DNA from: Endozoicomonas sp965199185
GTDB taxonomy: Bacteria; Pseudomonadota; Gammaproteobacteria; Pseudomonadales; Endozoicomonadaceae
Direction of reading: 5' to 3'
DNA: 64,000 bases
Assembly: GCA_965199185.1 (NCBI GenBank)
Contig: CBDAQW010000018.1
Span: 124,001-188,000, forward strand
The notes beneath the pieces were generated by a model. The model had not been told where the DNA came from. It did not search any database and worked only from the letters and a program-made list of their open reading frames with translations. Both the position numbers and the translations under genes were made by a program. Positions 29,165 to 38,476 of this stretch are shown in pieces; within the stretch, counting starts at the first letter, position 1; each line of letters starts with the position of its first letter.

Positions 29165-29911
29165 TCAGTCTTTATTATTTTTCGAGGTTTTGCTGGCAAC
29201 CTGTTGGATTGAAACAAGAATACCTCGCAACATGTTCAGCTCCTTGGACTCAGGGCGTGCACGGGTAAAGAACCGGCGTAACCGGTTCATGACCAGGCCG
29301 GGATGTTGTTTAACAATAAAATTAATATCTGACAGCGTGGTTTCAAGGTGTTGATAAAAGAGTTCAAGTTCCTTTTGTAAAGGGTATTCTGGCAGGTCGT
29401 TATTGTGCTGTGGTTGCAGATTGCGTTCGGCTTTGCGCAGTTCATAGCAGAGAATCTGAATGGCTGAGGCAACATTCAGTACAGGATATTCCGGGTTGGC
29501 ATCAATGATGGTGTGGAAATGACATTTTTCCAGTTCAGCATTGGTCAGTCCCATGGTCTCCTGGCCAAACACCAGGGCAACCGGGTTCTGCTCCGATTCT
29601 GCGACCATCTGACTGGCACATTGCTCAGCCTCAAGAATAGGGCGTGAGAAAGTGTGATTACGACTGCGTGCGCTCGTCCCAACAACCATGGAGCAGTCGG
29701 CAATGGCTTCATCGAGTGTGCTTACTACGGTGGCAGACTGCAAAAGATCCAATGCACCTGCCGCCATGGAATCAGCTTCCGGTGCCGGAAACCGCTGCGG
29801 TGATACCAGCCAAATATCAGATAATCCCATGGTTTTCATGGCGCGGGCGGCCGAGCCAATGTTACCGGGGTGAAAGGTGTTGATGAGAATAATTCGGATA
29901 TTGTGCAGCAT
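29165..29911 (-). CDS. trmJ: tRNA (cytidine/uridine-2'-O)-methyltransferase TrmJ
   Basis: TrmJ is a SPOUT methyltransferase that modifies the 2'-O of position 32 in the tRNA anticodon loop. The N-terminus IRIILINTFHPGNIGSAARAM, the middle VALVFGQETMGLTNAEL and the knot region YPVLNVASAIQILCYEL are family hallmarks. The C-terminal extension fits TrmJ rather than the shorter TrmL. The length of 248 residues is normal. Confidence 0.93.
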   Translation of the reverse strand: MLHNIRIILINTFHPGNIGSAARAMKTMGLSDIWLVSPQRFPAPEADSMAAGALDLLQSATVVSTLDEAIADCSMVVGTSARSRNHTFSRPILEAEQCASQMVAESEQNPVALVFGQETMGLTNAELEKCHFHTIIDANPEYPVLNVASAIQILCYELRKAERNLQPQHNNDLPEYPLQKELELFYQHLETTLSDINFIVKQHPGLVMNRLRRFFTRARPESKELNMLRGILVSIQQVASKTSKNNKD

Positions 29912-29980
29912 AGACAGGTAGTCGATAGATTTGGGTGGCCATTATAGCGTTATATCCATAAAGAAAATAATACCACCCCT

Positions 29981-30841
29981 CTAGTCATTGACATAAACGA
30001 CGTTGCCGCTGCCTGCGCCGGGGTAAATTCCCGGATTGGCTCCTTCGGCGGCAAAGCCATTGATAAACACCCGGCGGGGAAGGTGCGAAAGGTTGGACAG
30101 ACTGCGATGCGCCACATTGGGGTGAAAGAATAAGGCATCACCTGGTTTAAGATCAGGAATTAACGGCTGGCCGTATCTGGCCTGCAGGATGATTTCACAC
30201 TTTTTTTGATCGGTAATAGATTTTAATCCATCGCTATCATAGTGAGAGCGGGGGTAAATCTCTATGCCACCATTGCCTTTATTCATGTTGTCGATAGCGA
30301 CGAGGGTCTGGATAAAGCCGCCATTGATCATGGTGTCACCTGTCCAGGGCTGACCGTATTTTCTCCGGCTTTCAATATCCCGATGGAATCGGAATTGAAC
30401 ACCATCTCCGGGGAGCTTCGGGTGAATCTGATTAATCAGATGGTGTAGGGTGTTGGATTTTAGTAACTGTCCGACAGGAACGGTCAGTAAGGGGTCTTCA
30501 CCCAGTTTCAATAATGTGGGAAAAGCGGAACCAACCCAGACAATGCGCTTAACTACATGTTTGCCACGAAGCATATCGCCAGAAAATACATATTGTGTAC
30601 CATTGTCCTCAAGCTTAATGTCTGAGGATTGCACTGTTTCCTCAGCAGCCAACTGTCTGGCTTTTTCAATCGCTTCATCGGAGCCATGTGCAATCTGATC
30701 AATTTTATAGCGTGGTATGAGGTTTTTAATAATCAGATAGCCGTTGCGATTAAAGAAATCTTGTTGGGATAAACTGAGGCCATAATCGGATGCAGGGATA
30801 ATCATGAGGCTTACCAATATTGTTATCCAGCCAGGTATCAT
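29981..30841 (-). CDS. Phytanoyl-CoA dioxygenase (PhyH) family protein with hydrophobic N-terminus
   Basis: This is a non-haem Fe(II)/2-oxoglutarate oxygenase-like protein. The double-stranded beta-helix has the HxD iron ligand in RFHRDIESRR and the distal His in HPNVAHRSLSN, with an Arg further on for 2-oxoglutarate (RRVFINGFAAEG). I start at the ATG at 30841. The longer frame to 31207 overlaps sdaA and reads as non-coding. The first 20 residues (GWITILVSLMIIPAS) are hydrophobic, like a signal peptide or anchor, which is unusual for this cytoplasmic family. The substrate is unknown. Confidence 0.75.
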   Translation of the reverse strand: MIPGWITILVSLMIIPASDYGLSLSQQDFFNRNGYLIIKNLIPRYKIDQIAHGSDEAIEKARQLAAEETVQSSDIKLEDNGTQYVFSGDMLRGKHVVKRIVWVGSAFPTLLKLGEDPLLTVPVGQLLKSNTLHHLINQIHPKLPGDGVQFRFHRDIESRRKYGQPWTGDTMINGGFIQTLVAIDNMNKGNGGIEIYPRSHYDSDGLKSITDQKKCEIILQARYGQPLIPDLKPGDALFFHPNVAHRSLSNLSHLPRRVFINGFAAEGANPGIYPGAGSGNVVYVND

Positions 30842-30974
30842 TGTTTTTATCTCGTGGGGGGACTTTCTCCGGAAAGAATAGTTGATATGGAAGGGTAAGT
30901 GAGAAATTGAATGGAGAACAATACAGTCTGCATTGTGCGGATGAAACAGAAAGTTCACCCGCATAATAGATATT

Positions 30975-32393
30975 TTATAAAGCGGCCAGAGTCGAATGGC
31001 CTTTGGCGTACACCGCCAGGCCACCCAGGGAGGTTTCCCGGTATTTGGCTTGAAGATCAAGACCTGTGCGATACATGGTTTCGATGCAGCTATCCAGAGA
31101 AACGGCATGATTGCCATCACCGCGCATGGCAAGACGGGCGGCGGTAATCGCTTTGATAGCAGCCATGCCGTTACGTTCGATGCAGGGAATCTGAACCAGG
31201 CCGGCAATAGGATCGCAGGTCATTCCCAGATGATGTTCCAGCCCAATCTCTGCGGCATTTTCAACTTGATCAATGGTTCCGCCCTTTACTGCAACCAGAG
31301 CAGCGGCCGCCATAGAGCATGCAGAACCGACTTCAGCCTGACAGCCGGCCTCTGCGCCAGAGATAGAAGCATTCATTTTGATGATGGCGCCAATAGCGGC
31401 TGCTGTGGCGATAAATTCCCGAATACCTTTTTGATTGTTGCGTGAGATAAATCGAGTGTAATAAGCGAGAACCGCCGGAATAACACCGGCCGCACCATTG
31501 GTTGGCGCTGTCACGACACGGCCACCACAAGCATTTTCTTCATTAACAGACATGGCAAACAGAGTGACCCAATCCATAATGGCAAAGTGGTCGCTGAGCA
31601 TGGCTTCCGGATTGCTAGTCAGTGTTGCGTGCATGCTGGCGGCTCGGCGTTTAAGTCCGCTGACCGGGAGTGAGCCTTCCATTCGTAAACCGCGTTCTAT
31701 GCAACTGCGCATCACATTCCAGATGTCATCAATCTTCTGATTAACCCGTTCCATGTTGCCATCGTGACGAGCCAGTTCATTGGCTATGTTTAACTCAGCA
31801 ATACTGAGATTATTTTCTTTGCATAGGGCAATCAGTTCGGCTGCATTCTGGAAAGGGTAGGGTACATCTTCAAGAGGCTTGCTGGCTGTCTCATCTGTGT
31901 TGCTGTTTTTTTGGGCATTGAACGCGTCAGCGCAGACAATAAAACCACCACCAATGGATAAGTAGGATTTGTAATACACAACAATGCCATTGGCATCAGA
32001 GGCAAATATCCGCATACCGTTGGGGTGTTCAGGTAGGGTTTCACCATTATGGAAAGTCAGTTGAGTATCATAATCGAAGGCAATTTCATGTTCGCCAGCC
32101 AATGTGATTTTTTTCTCAGTTTTGATGTTTTCAAAAATCTGATCGGCTTCATCCGGGTCAATAGTGTCAGGACGATAGCCAGCCAGACCCAGCAAAGTGG
32201 CTTTATCGGTACCATGACCAGTGCCGGTTAGTGCCAGAGAACCGTATAGACTTACCCGAATGGAATTGATATTGGACAGGATGGCTTTCTCTTTCAGCTC
32301 ATCAAGAAAGCGTTGGCCTGCCCACATTGGACCAACGGTGTGTGAGCTGGATGGACCAATGCCTGTTTTGAAAATATCAAAAATACTCAGCAT
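30975..32393 (-). CDS. sdaA: L-serine ammonia-lyase (L-serine dehydratase)
   Basis: This single-chain iron-sulfur enzyme converts L-serine to pyruvate and ammonia. The N-terminal domain starts MLSIFDIFKTGIGPSSSHTV; a longer in-frame start at 32438 has no support. The catalytic domain has the cluster cysteines in GCQAEVGSACSMAAA and TCDPIAGLVQIPCIERN. The length of about 472 residues is slightly above SdaA of E. coli. The gene upstream, on the same strand, is a sodium:solute symporter, so uptake and deamination of an amino acid may be linked. Confidence 0.94.
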   Translation of the reverse strand: MLSIFDIFKTGIGPSSSHTVGPMWAGQRFLDELKEKAILSNINSIRVSLYGSLALTGTGHGTDKATLLGLAGYRPDTIDPDEADQIFENIKTEKKITLAGEHEIAFDYDTQLTFHNGETLPEHPNGMRIFASDANGIVVYYKSYLSIGGGFIVCADAFNAQKNSNTDETASKPLEDVPYPFQNAAELIALCKENNLSIAELNIANELARHDGNMERVNQKIDDIWNVMRSCIERGLRMEGSLPVSGLKRRAASMHATLTSNPEAMLSDHFAIMDWVTLFAMSVNEENACGGRVVTAPTNGAAGVIPAVLAYYTRFISRNNQKGIREFIATAAAIGAIIKMNASISGAEAGCQAEVGSACSMAAAALVAVKGGTIDQVENAAEIGLEHHLGMTCDPIAGLVQIPCIERNGMAAIKAITAARLAMRGDGNHAVSLDSCIETMYRTGLDLQAKYRETSLGGLAVYAKGHSTLAAL

Positions 32394-32470
32394 ACAATAA
32401 CTTCTTTTTAACAGCCCCTGCACGAATCTCCCTTGCATGAGCTTATAGTGTTAATAATAAAAACAGAAAA

Positions 32471-34018
32471 TCAGCTTAATAGTGAGAACAGATAATCCGG
32501 CAAGTAAAGCGCCAGTACAACCGTAAACCCACAATAAACCAATAATAAATAATGGCTTTTAGTCGGTTTCGAAAATAAAGCCTTCTGACCGCAAGCAAAT
32601 TGATAATGACTGCCTGTTAAATCACCGCTTATCAGACTGACTAAATAGCCTGTTATTAGAAATACGAGGGTTCCGGCCGGTGCAAACCAGGGCCAGGCTA
32701 CGCCTAGGCTACGACAGGCAAAAATGGCTATTATACTGACAAAGCTTCCCGCCATCACACCAGATTCATTGGCTCTGGATGAAAACAACCCAAGCAGAAA
32801 GCTGCCGAGACGAATGCCCACAAACAGCGACAACAGGCTGGCAATATTCTTTAATACGGACTCATTGGATACCGATGATAAGGCAGGTGCAATCACCAAA
32901 ACTGCACAGAACAGGCTCAGTTTTCTGGCGATGGACTCATAATGCGTGTCGTCTTCTCCGGTCTTGATAAACCGGCGATAAATATCATTGGTGGCAACCG
33001 TTGCCATTGAATTGAAGGTTGAATCCAGTGTTGACATGGCTGCTGCAATCAGTGCCGACATGACCAATCCGATGGTCACTGGTGAGGTGTGATTAAGCAC
33101 AAAATCGAGAATAACATTATTGCTGTTTTCAAAATTTGCACCACCGTAAAAGCGATACAATAAAACACCCATTACGGCAAACAGGCCATAAATGATAAAG
33201 CTGCCATAACCACATAGCAGCATGGATTTCTGAGCATGCTCAAGCGACCGTGTCGCTAGCGTTCGCTGAATAATTAACTGGTTGGAACCAAAAACACTCA
33301 GATGGAGAAATGCGACAGCTACCAGCCCTGCCCAGAGCGTAGTGTCTGTTTGAAGATCTAAATTATGATTAACAATTTCAAGTTTCTGACGGAAAATCTC
33401 CGGATCAACACTGCCAGCAGGCAAGTTGATCAGGAAATAAAAGATAAGTGCGCAGCCAAAGAGAAGAACCGCTGACTGCATGACATCGGTCCAGATGACG
33501 GTAGCAATACCACCAAAAAAAGTATAAACAGCAGTAAACAAGCTGAGAGCAATAATCGCCTGAGTAATAGTGACCGGCAGCATTTGCACCAGAATTAATG
33601 CCACTGCATAAAGCACAACACCAGAAGAAATTGCCTGAACCAATAGGAAGATGATTGAATTTAATACTCGGGTTCTGATGCCAAAACGTAATTCCAGATA
33701 TTCATAAATCGAATTGACTTTCAGCTTATAAAAAACAGGGATAAAGAAAACAATGGAGAAAAAGGCGACAATAGGGTAGTTCAGATGAATAGCCAGGGCT
33801 TCCATACCGCCGTTATAGACCCATCCGGGTACGCCAATAAACGACATTGAGCTGACATAAGTCGCAAGAATAGAAACACCTGCGGTCAGGTAGTTAAACT
33901 GACGACCGCCATTGGAAAAGGAACCACTGACTTCACGACGACGGTTAATGACAAAACTGATCAGGACAGTAGCGAGCACATAAGCCGCCATTACCGCAAA
34001 CGTTGAACTGGTAACCAT
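32471..34018 (-). CDS. Sodium:solute symporter (SSS family)
   Basis: This inner-membrane transporter has about 13 hydrophobic segments across 515 residues. The N-terminal part has GGRQFNYLTAGVSILATYVSS and a MSFIGVPGWVYNGG segment typical of SSS carriers of organic substrates, and the core has the conserved AAAMSTLDSTFNSMA. It is upstream of sdaA on the same strand with a 77-base gap, so the two may form an operon. The substrate cannot be read from sequence. Confidence 0.86.
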   Translation of the reverse strand: MVTSSTFAVMAAYVLATVLISFVINRRREVSGSFSNGGRQFNYLTAGVSILATYVSSMSFIGVPGWVYNGGMEALAIHLNYPIVAFFSIVFFIPVFYKLKVNSIYEYLELRFGIRTRVLNSIIFLLVQAISSGVVLYAVALILVQMLPVTITQAIIALSLFTAVYTFFGGIATVIWTDVMQSAVLLFGCALIFYFLINLPAGSVDPEIFRQKLEIVNHNLDLQTDTTLWAGLVAVAFLHLSVFGSNQLIIQRTLATRSLEHAQKSMLLCGYGSFIIYGLFAVMGVLLYRFYGGANFENSNNVILDFVLNHTSPVTIGLVMSALIAAAMSTLDSTFNSMATVATNDIYRRFIKTGEDDTHYESIARKLSLFCAVLVIAPALSSVSNESVLKNIASLLSLFVGIRLGSFLLGLFSSRANESGVMAGSFVSIIAIFACRSLGVAWPWFAPAGTLVFLITGYLVSLISGDLTGSHYQFACGQKALFSKPTKSHYLLLVYCGFTVVLALYLPDYLFSLLS

Positions 34019-34148
34019 ATAGATGCTTCAGTGACAAGTAAGAGATACGTCGTCATCATACTTATCCTGCTGATCAATCGAATCCGTATTAAAGTCGACG
34101 GTGATGAGAGAAAATATCTCAGAATATGCGTTCATCTTCAGAGAAAAT

Positions 34149-34178
34149 ACAGATAACCCGAACTAGCGGGCTATCTGT
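34149..34178 (-). terminator. Rho-independent terminator after the SnoaL-like gene
   Basis: Arms ACAGATA-CCCG and CGGG-TATCTGT form a near-perfect stem (34149-34160 with 34167-34178) around a 6-base loop. On the minus strand a short T-rich stretch follows. It lies 22 bases past the stop of the minus-strand gene at 34201. Confidence 0.6.
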
Positions 34179-34200
34179 TTGTGGCGTTTACCTGAATGAT

Positions 34201-35214
34201 TTACAGTTCCGGATTCATAATCTGTTGAGTGCGTTCAAAAATATCCAGACCCTGCTGCTTTAGCCAGAATGGAATATCGATCAGCACCCAGTTTTCAGAC
34301 AGTTTGTCATCCTTGCGATAGTAAACGTCAACCACTTGCATATCTGCACGGATTTCACCGCCAGGCAGGCCGAGGAAGCCGCCGATTGGTGTGTTGGACA
34401 GGTTTGGCCAGCCAAAGAAGCAAGCAAAGCTGCCTTCCGCAAAACGGCAAACGTGACCGTTGAATTTCTTGTCTTTCAGGTTGTTACGGAATGGTAGCTG
34501 ATGCTGTTGCTGGTAGCGTGGAATGGTGTAAGTGGCACCGATACCGCCAGGGCCGTACCAGATCATGTCCTTGCTCCAGCTTTTTTCCAGTACTTCCGGT
34601 GGGCAGCCCATGGCACCACTGTCGTTTAATGCGCTCAGGTCATCCACCATTTTGTTGACCAGCGCCAGTGTTTTCACGCCTTCTTCAGCTGGTGCGTCTT
34701 CAAACAACAGACCATTGTGGTCACGAGGACCAGGATAAACAAAAGTAGCACCCGTCTGGGGTGGCATAGGGTTAACGCCTGCCTGCTGCATGAAGCCGAT
34801 GAGGTCAACAAACAGGCCGGTTTTAGTGATCTTGCCATTCTCAACACAGTTAAATTCAGCGTAACGCAGGCTGATCAGTTTGCCGGTACGACGAATGCCC
34901 AGAAAGTCAGCATCAAATAGGCCCATAAAATGCCCCATGCTCATCACCCATTGTTCACCGCTGATTTCGTTGGTACCACCGATGAAAATATCCTGACGAC
35001 GCTGCATGCGCTTTAGGGAGTTCATCAGAGGTGACCAGAATACGTCAGCCGTCGCTTTTGCACCTTCCTGTTCACGGAATGGGTAAACGCCACGGAACAG
35101 GTAGTCTTCGCTGGTAAATTCTTTCAGTACATCCGCTGCATTTTCCGGGGTGGCGGCTTCCATTGCATCGAAATAAGCGCGAACAATCGCTTTTGTTTCC
35201 TGATACTGACCCAT
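34201..35214 (-). CDS. Two-domain SnoaL-like / NTF2-fold protein
   Basis: This 337-residue protein seems to contain two SnoaL-like (NTF2-fold) domains. The first, at about 5-150, begins with IVRAYFDAMEAATPENAADVL and has SLRYAEFNCVENGKITKT. The second, at about 180-330, has FNGHVCRFAEGSFACFFGWP. Such proteins are often called ester cyclases or polyketide cyclases, but many have other roles and no catalytic residues can be assigned here. No signal peptide is visible. It has its own downstream terminator and is divergent from the MFS transporter across a long spacer. A role in catabolism of the imported substrate is only a guess. Confidence 0.68.
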   Translation of the reverse strand: MGQYQETKAIVRAYFDAMEAATPENAADVLKEFTSEDYLFRGVYPFREQEGAKATADVFWSPLMNSLKRMQRRQDIFIGGTNEISGEQWVMSMGHFMGLFDADFLGIRRTGKLISLRYAEFNCVENGKITKTGLFVDLIGFMQQAGVNPMPPQTGATFVYPGPRDHNGLLFEDAPAEEGVKTLALVNKMVDDLSALNDSGAMGCPPEVLEKSWSKDMIWYGPGGIGATYTIPRYQQQHQLPFRNNLKDKKFNGHVCRFAEGSFACFFGWPNLSNTPIGGFLGLPGGEIRADMQVVDVYYRKDDKLSENWVLIDIPFWLKQQGLDIFERTQQIMNPEL

Positions 35215-35411
35215 GAAACACTCCTGAATAAAAAATTGGCTGGTATAACAGACCAGCGCTGAAGATTTGATGGTGGCAATGAAAACAAAACTGTGAATAC
35301 GTAGTCAAAATTATCTGCTGAAAAATTGATCTGTGACAATATATGACAATGAATGAAGCTAAGGGAAAATAATGAAACTTTGTATTTCTGTTTAGAGAAC
35401 AATCACTTAAT

Positions 35412-35588
35412 CCGATGTGTGACTTTTAATTTCAACATGGCTATCCATGCTACGTGGATCCCGTACAGTCCCTGTACGGGATGACAGCAGAGTGCACAAA
35501 ACCTCTACTAGCAGTCATTCTGTACAGGGAGTGTACAGAACCCATAAACCATGGATTGGCAACCTACGAGATAAAAGTCACACATCGG
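35412..35588. repeat. MITE-like palindromic element with nested hairpins
   Basis: Perfect 17-bp terminal inverted repeats CCGATGTGTGACTTTTA (35412-35428) and its complement (35572-35588) enclose about 140 bases with no ORF. Imperfect complementarity continues inward for another ~20 bases. Two further perfect hairpins sit inside: arms ATCCCGTACAG/CTGTACGGGAT at 35458-35482 and TTCTGTACA/TGTACAGAA at 35518-35540. ACTTAA flanks both ends (35405 and 35592) and may be a target duplication, although it is itself nearly palindromic. Confidence 0.65.
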
Positions 35589-35729
35589 GTTACTTAAGAA
35601 AGGGTTAGGTTTGCGCGTGATGCTGTGTGTTATGTCAATAGGGTTTTACGGGGGGGGCTTTAGCCAGTGATGGGCTTTGGTTCTTTTTTTCTGATGGGTA
35701 GTATTTGGTGAGAATATTTGTTGGCGTTA

Positions 35730-35745
35730 ATGAATACGCATTCAT
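35730..35745. promoter_or_regulatory. Operator-like palindrome upstream of the MFS gene
   Basis: Perfect 6-bp arms ATGAAT and ATTCAT flank ACGC about 90 bases before the transporter start. A LacI-family regulator is encoded just beyond the transporter, so this could be its operator. The centre is not the symmetric CG usual for LacI-type sites, which lowers confidence. Confidence 0.35.
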
Positions 35746-35832
35746 CGCTTTTTTGATCTCTATCAAAGTTTTTCATAAAGCTTACCTTGTACTATGTCGC
35801 CAAAATTTGTGCAAAAAAGGATCAGGTTTCAA

Positions 35833-37125
35833 ATGAATAAAAAGCATATGAGGGACGTACCTCTGCTTCAGAGAATGGCAGCATATCTTGTTATTCTGGT
35901 GGGCTATTTTTTCTACTGTTATAACTTTGTGATTATCGACTACGTTCGTCCATACATTGTGGAAGCCTATGACGGTATCACTCTGGCGCACACTGCCCAG
36001 TTCTATACATGGCAGTCTCTGGGTGCGCTCATTGGTGCACTGTCCTGTGCCTGGTTTGCTGAAAACCTGGGCAAAAAGAATACTCTGATTGCTATTACCG
36101 CTCTGAATGGTGGTGCCACCATTATTAATATGATGTTTACCGACTACACCACCTGGGCGATGATGCGATTTATTATCGGTATCTCTCTGGGTGGCTATTT
36201 CACCGTAGCGGTTTCCACCATGATTGGTTTGTTTAATCCAGATGTTCGTGGCAAGCTGACCGCTTTCGCTTCCAGTATGTTCTCGGTTGCTGTGATGGCG
36301 ATGGGTGGCTACGCTGCGTATATTTCCAGTATTGAAGCACCATGGGAAAGTCTGATGTGGGTCGGTGGTATTCCACCTCTGGTCGCAGCGGTGGTGATGA
36401 TATTTATCCTGCCCAGCGAAAAGACGACCATTGCCTTTGGTGATGAACCTCAGAACAACACGGCTGGTAATGAAGTTAAGAAAGGCTCTTGGGGTGAAAT
36501 GCTGCGTGGCCGTAATCTGCGTATTACGATCACCTGCCTGGCGCTGGCAGGCTTGAACTTTTACGGATACCAGTTCTTCAATGGCTTTGTCACCACCTAT
36601 CTGCGTGAAGTACGACAGTTTGATGGTACTACCATGGGGATTATCTTCTCTATCTCTGCCTTCGGCAGTTTGATTGGTGCCTGGATCTGGGGAGCTATTG
36701 CCGACAAGTGGGGCCGTAAAGTCAATGCGCTTGGCTTTATTCTGGCGGGCGTAATGGCTTCCATCTTCTTTGTGGCGCCTTCTGATGTCATGATTGGTAG
36801 CATCAACCTGCTGGCTTTGCTGGGCCTGGTCTATAACTTTGGTCTGTCTTCCAGTGCGGTATGGGGTGGTTACTTTGCCGAGTTGTTCCCGGCTCATCTG
36901 CGTAGCTTTGGTGCTGCACTGTTCCACGGTGGTCGTATTATCGGTATGTGGGCGCCTATGGTTCTGGTCTTCATTAAAGAGCGCAGTGATTTGACCACGG
37001 CTATGTGGGGTTCCCCGTTTGTCTGGATTCTTGCGGGTATTCTTTGGTTGACTTTGCCTGAAACGCTGAAAGGTGGTTTGTTTGCCAAGAAGGACAAAGC
37101 TGGGCTGGTTGGTAAAGCTACTTGA
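35833..37125 (+). CDS. MFS transporter
   Basis: This is a 12-helix major facilitator protein. The cytoplasmic loop 2-3 motif appears as AENLGKKNTL and the corresponding loop 8-9 motif as ADKWGRK. The N-terminal segment YLVILVGYFFYCYNFVIIDYV resembles aromatic-acid/sugar-type carriers (AAHS or SP branches), but the substrate cannot be assigned. I prefer the ATG at 35833 because the peptide from the ATG at 35794 adds a short basic leader; either is possible. It is followed by a strong terminator and then a LacI-type regulator. Confidence 0.85.
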   Translation: MNKKHMRDVPLLQRMAAYLVILVGYFFYCYNFVIIDYVRPYIVEAYDGITLAHTAQFYTWQSLGALIGALSCAWFAENLGKKNTLIAITALNGGATIINMMFTDYTTWAMMRFIIGISLGGYFTVAVSTMIGLFNPDVRGKLTAFASSMFSVAVMAMGGYAAYISSIEAPWESLMWVGGIPPLVAAVVMIFILPSEKTTIAFGDEPQNNTAGNEVKKGSWGEMLRGRNLRITITCLALAGLNFYGYQFFNGFVTTYLREVRQFDGTTMGIIFSISAFGSLIGAWIWGAIADKWGRKVNALGFILAGVMASIFFVAPSDVMIGSINLLALLGLVYNFGLSSSAVWGGYFAELFPAHLRSFGAALFHGGRIIGMWAPMVLVFIKERSDLTTAMWGSPFVWILAGILWLTLPETLKGGLFAKKDKAGLVGKAT

Positions 37126-37179
37126 TGTCTCTTCATTGACTGAGCAGTAATCGGGTAAAAAGAACGCATTTAAAAGGGA

Positions 37180-37218
37180 GGGGTAGCTGAGGTATTTACA
37201 CGGCTACCCCTTATTTCT
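37180..37218 (+). terminator. Rho-independent terminator after the MFS gene
   Basis: Arms GGGGTAGC (37180-37187) and GCTACCCC (37203-37210) form a perfect stem followed by TTATTTCT. It lies about 55 bases after the MFS stop and separates it from the regulator. Confidence 0.75.
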
Positions 37219-37331
37219 ATGAGTTGTTAGAATTTTGTTAACTTGTTTGTAGTCTTTTTTCTTCTATTAGGTCTGAGGACTGTCAGCTATGCTACAGCCA
37301 CTTTAAGACCCTCTGTAAAATCAATATCAGC

Positions 37332-38357
37332 ATGGCCGAACAGGAAAAATCCGTAACCTCCAAAGATGTCGCAAGACTGGCTGGGGTTTCTCAATCCACT
37401 GTGTCCAGAGTGTTTATGGAGAGCAGTTCAAGCTCTGCAGAGACTCGGGAAAAAGTGCTTAATGCAGCAAAGGTGCTGAACTATCGGCCTAATGCTTTTG
37501 CCAGAAGTCTGACAACCAATGAATCAAAGCTGATTGGCTTGGTGTTTCCGGACAGAGATTACCCTGTTCATATGGAAACATTGCAGTTGATCAGTAGTGA
37601 GCTTCAGAAAAATGGTTACTCTGCCGTATTGATTCCTTGGCAGATCAATGATAAAGAGCAGCATTCTATTCCCAATATTTTTCGCTATCGGGTCGATGGG
37701 GTGGTGGCTGCTTCCGCACAATTTAACACAGCTCTCTTTGAAGAGTGTGAAAAGTTCAATATTCCCATTGTTCAGTTTGCCAGAGTAGAGAAGGGTTCAT
37801 CTAGTAGCTGTGCTATCGCTGATAACTACGGTGCTGGTCAGAAAGCGGCTGAACTATTTGTTCAGCGGGGGGCGATGAATCCGGCTTATTTATCCGGACA
37901 TATTCCCAGTTATACCAATGCTGAAAGAGAGCAGGGTTTTGTAGAAGGTATTGAACAGCTAACAGGTAAAAAACCGCTAGTGGTGAATGCTAATTACAAT
38001 TACGACGAAGCGATTAAGGGTATTGCTGCGATGCTAAAGTCACCGCATCGACCTGATGCTGTCTTTTGTTCAACCGATATTCTGGCGGTTGCATTGATGG
38101 ATGTTGCCCGTTTTGATTTCGGTTTGTCCATTCCGGAGGACGTACAGATTATTGGTTTTGATGATATACCTGAGGCGGGCTGGAAAAGTTATCAGCTTAC
38201 AACCTTCAGGCAGAATTTCCAACGCCTGGCAAAAGAGTCGGTCAGAATTTTATTGCATCAGATAAAAAGTAATGAACACCGGTTGACCAGAATCATGTTA
38301 CCAGCACAGTTAATTGAAAGGCGTACCCTAAAAATAGTGAACCAGATTCATTTTTAG
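37332..38357 (+). CDS. LacI-family transcriptional regulator
   Basis: The N-terminal helix-turn-helix reads TSKDVARLAGVSQSTVSRVF and is followed by the hinge NYRPNAFARSL. The periplasmic-binding-like effector domain spans about residues 65-335, with the standard VDGVVAAS and FDDIPEAGW elements. At 341 residues it is full length. It most likely controls the neighbouring MFS gene and possibly the divergent SnoaL-like gene; the inducer is unknown. Confidence 0.9.
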   Translation: MAEQEKSVTSKDVARLAGVSQSTVSRVFMESSSSSAETREKVLNAAKVLNYRPNAFARSLTTNESKLIGLVFPDRDYPVHMETLQLISSELQKNGYSAVLIPWQINDKEQHSIPNIFRYRVDGVVAASAQFNTALFEECEKFNIPIVQFARVEKGSSSSCAIADNYGAGQKAAELFVQRGAMNPAYLSGHIPSYTNAEREQGFVEGIEQLTGKKPLVVNANYNYDEAIKGIAAMLKSPHRPDAVFCSTDILAVALMDVARFDFGLSIPEDVQIIGFDDIPEAGWKSYQLTTFRQNFQRLAKESVRILLHQIKSNEHRLTRIMLPAQLIERRTLKIVNQIHF

Positions 38358-38428
38358 GCTTCTTTTTGATCAGGGATTTTGATTGAATCGACGCAGACTA
38401 ATTATTTTTCAGGGTGTGACAATACCAT

Positions 38429-38465
38429 AGCCCCGGAGGCGATCATGCATCCGGGGCTTTGTTTT
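38429..38465 (+). terminator. Terminator between the LacI regulator and fabB
   Basis: Arms AGCCCCGGA (38429-38437) and TCCGGGGCT (38450-38458) form a perfect 9-bp GC-rich stem with a 12-base loop, followed by TTGTTTTG. It lies between convergent genes and has its T-tract in the plus direction. Confidence 0.8.
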
Positions 38466-38476
38466 GTGGCTGCTGT

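Larger units (their letters stand above)
35215..35832. other. Long intergenic region with MITE-like element and operator-like palindrome
   Basis: This gap of about 600 bases between the SnoaL-like gene and the MFS gene contains no credible ORF. It holds the 177-bp palindromic element at 35412-35588 and the palindrome at 35730-35745, both listed separately. Confidence 0.6.

Noticed and set aside
30842..31207. N-terminal extension of the PhyH-like frame
   Set aside because: It overlaps the sdaA 3' end in another frame and has no family similarity; the ATG at 30841 is the better start.
35782..36927. 381-residue open frame antisense to the MFS gene
   Set aside because: It is rich in His, Gln, Arg and Asn with no domain or membrane pattern, and lies wholly over a well-supported transporter gene; it is a shadow frame.
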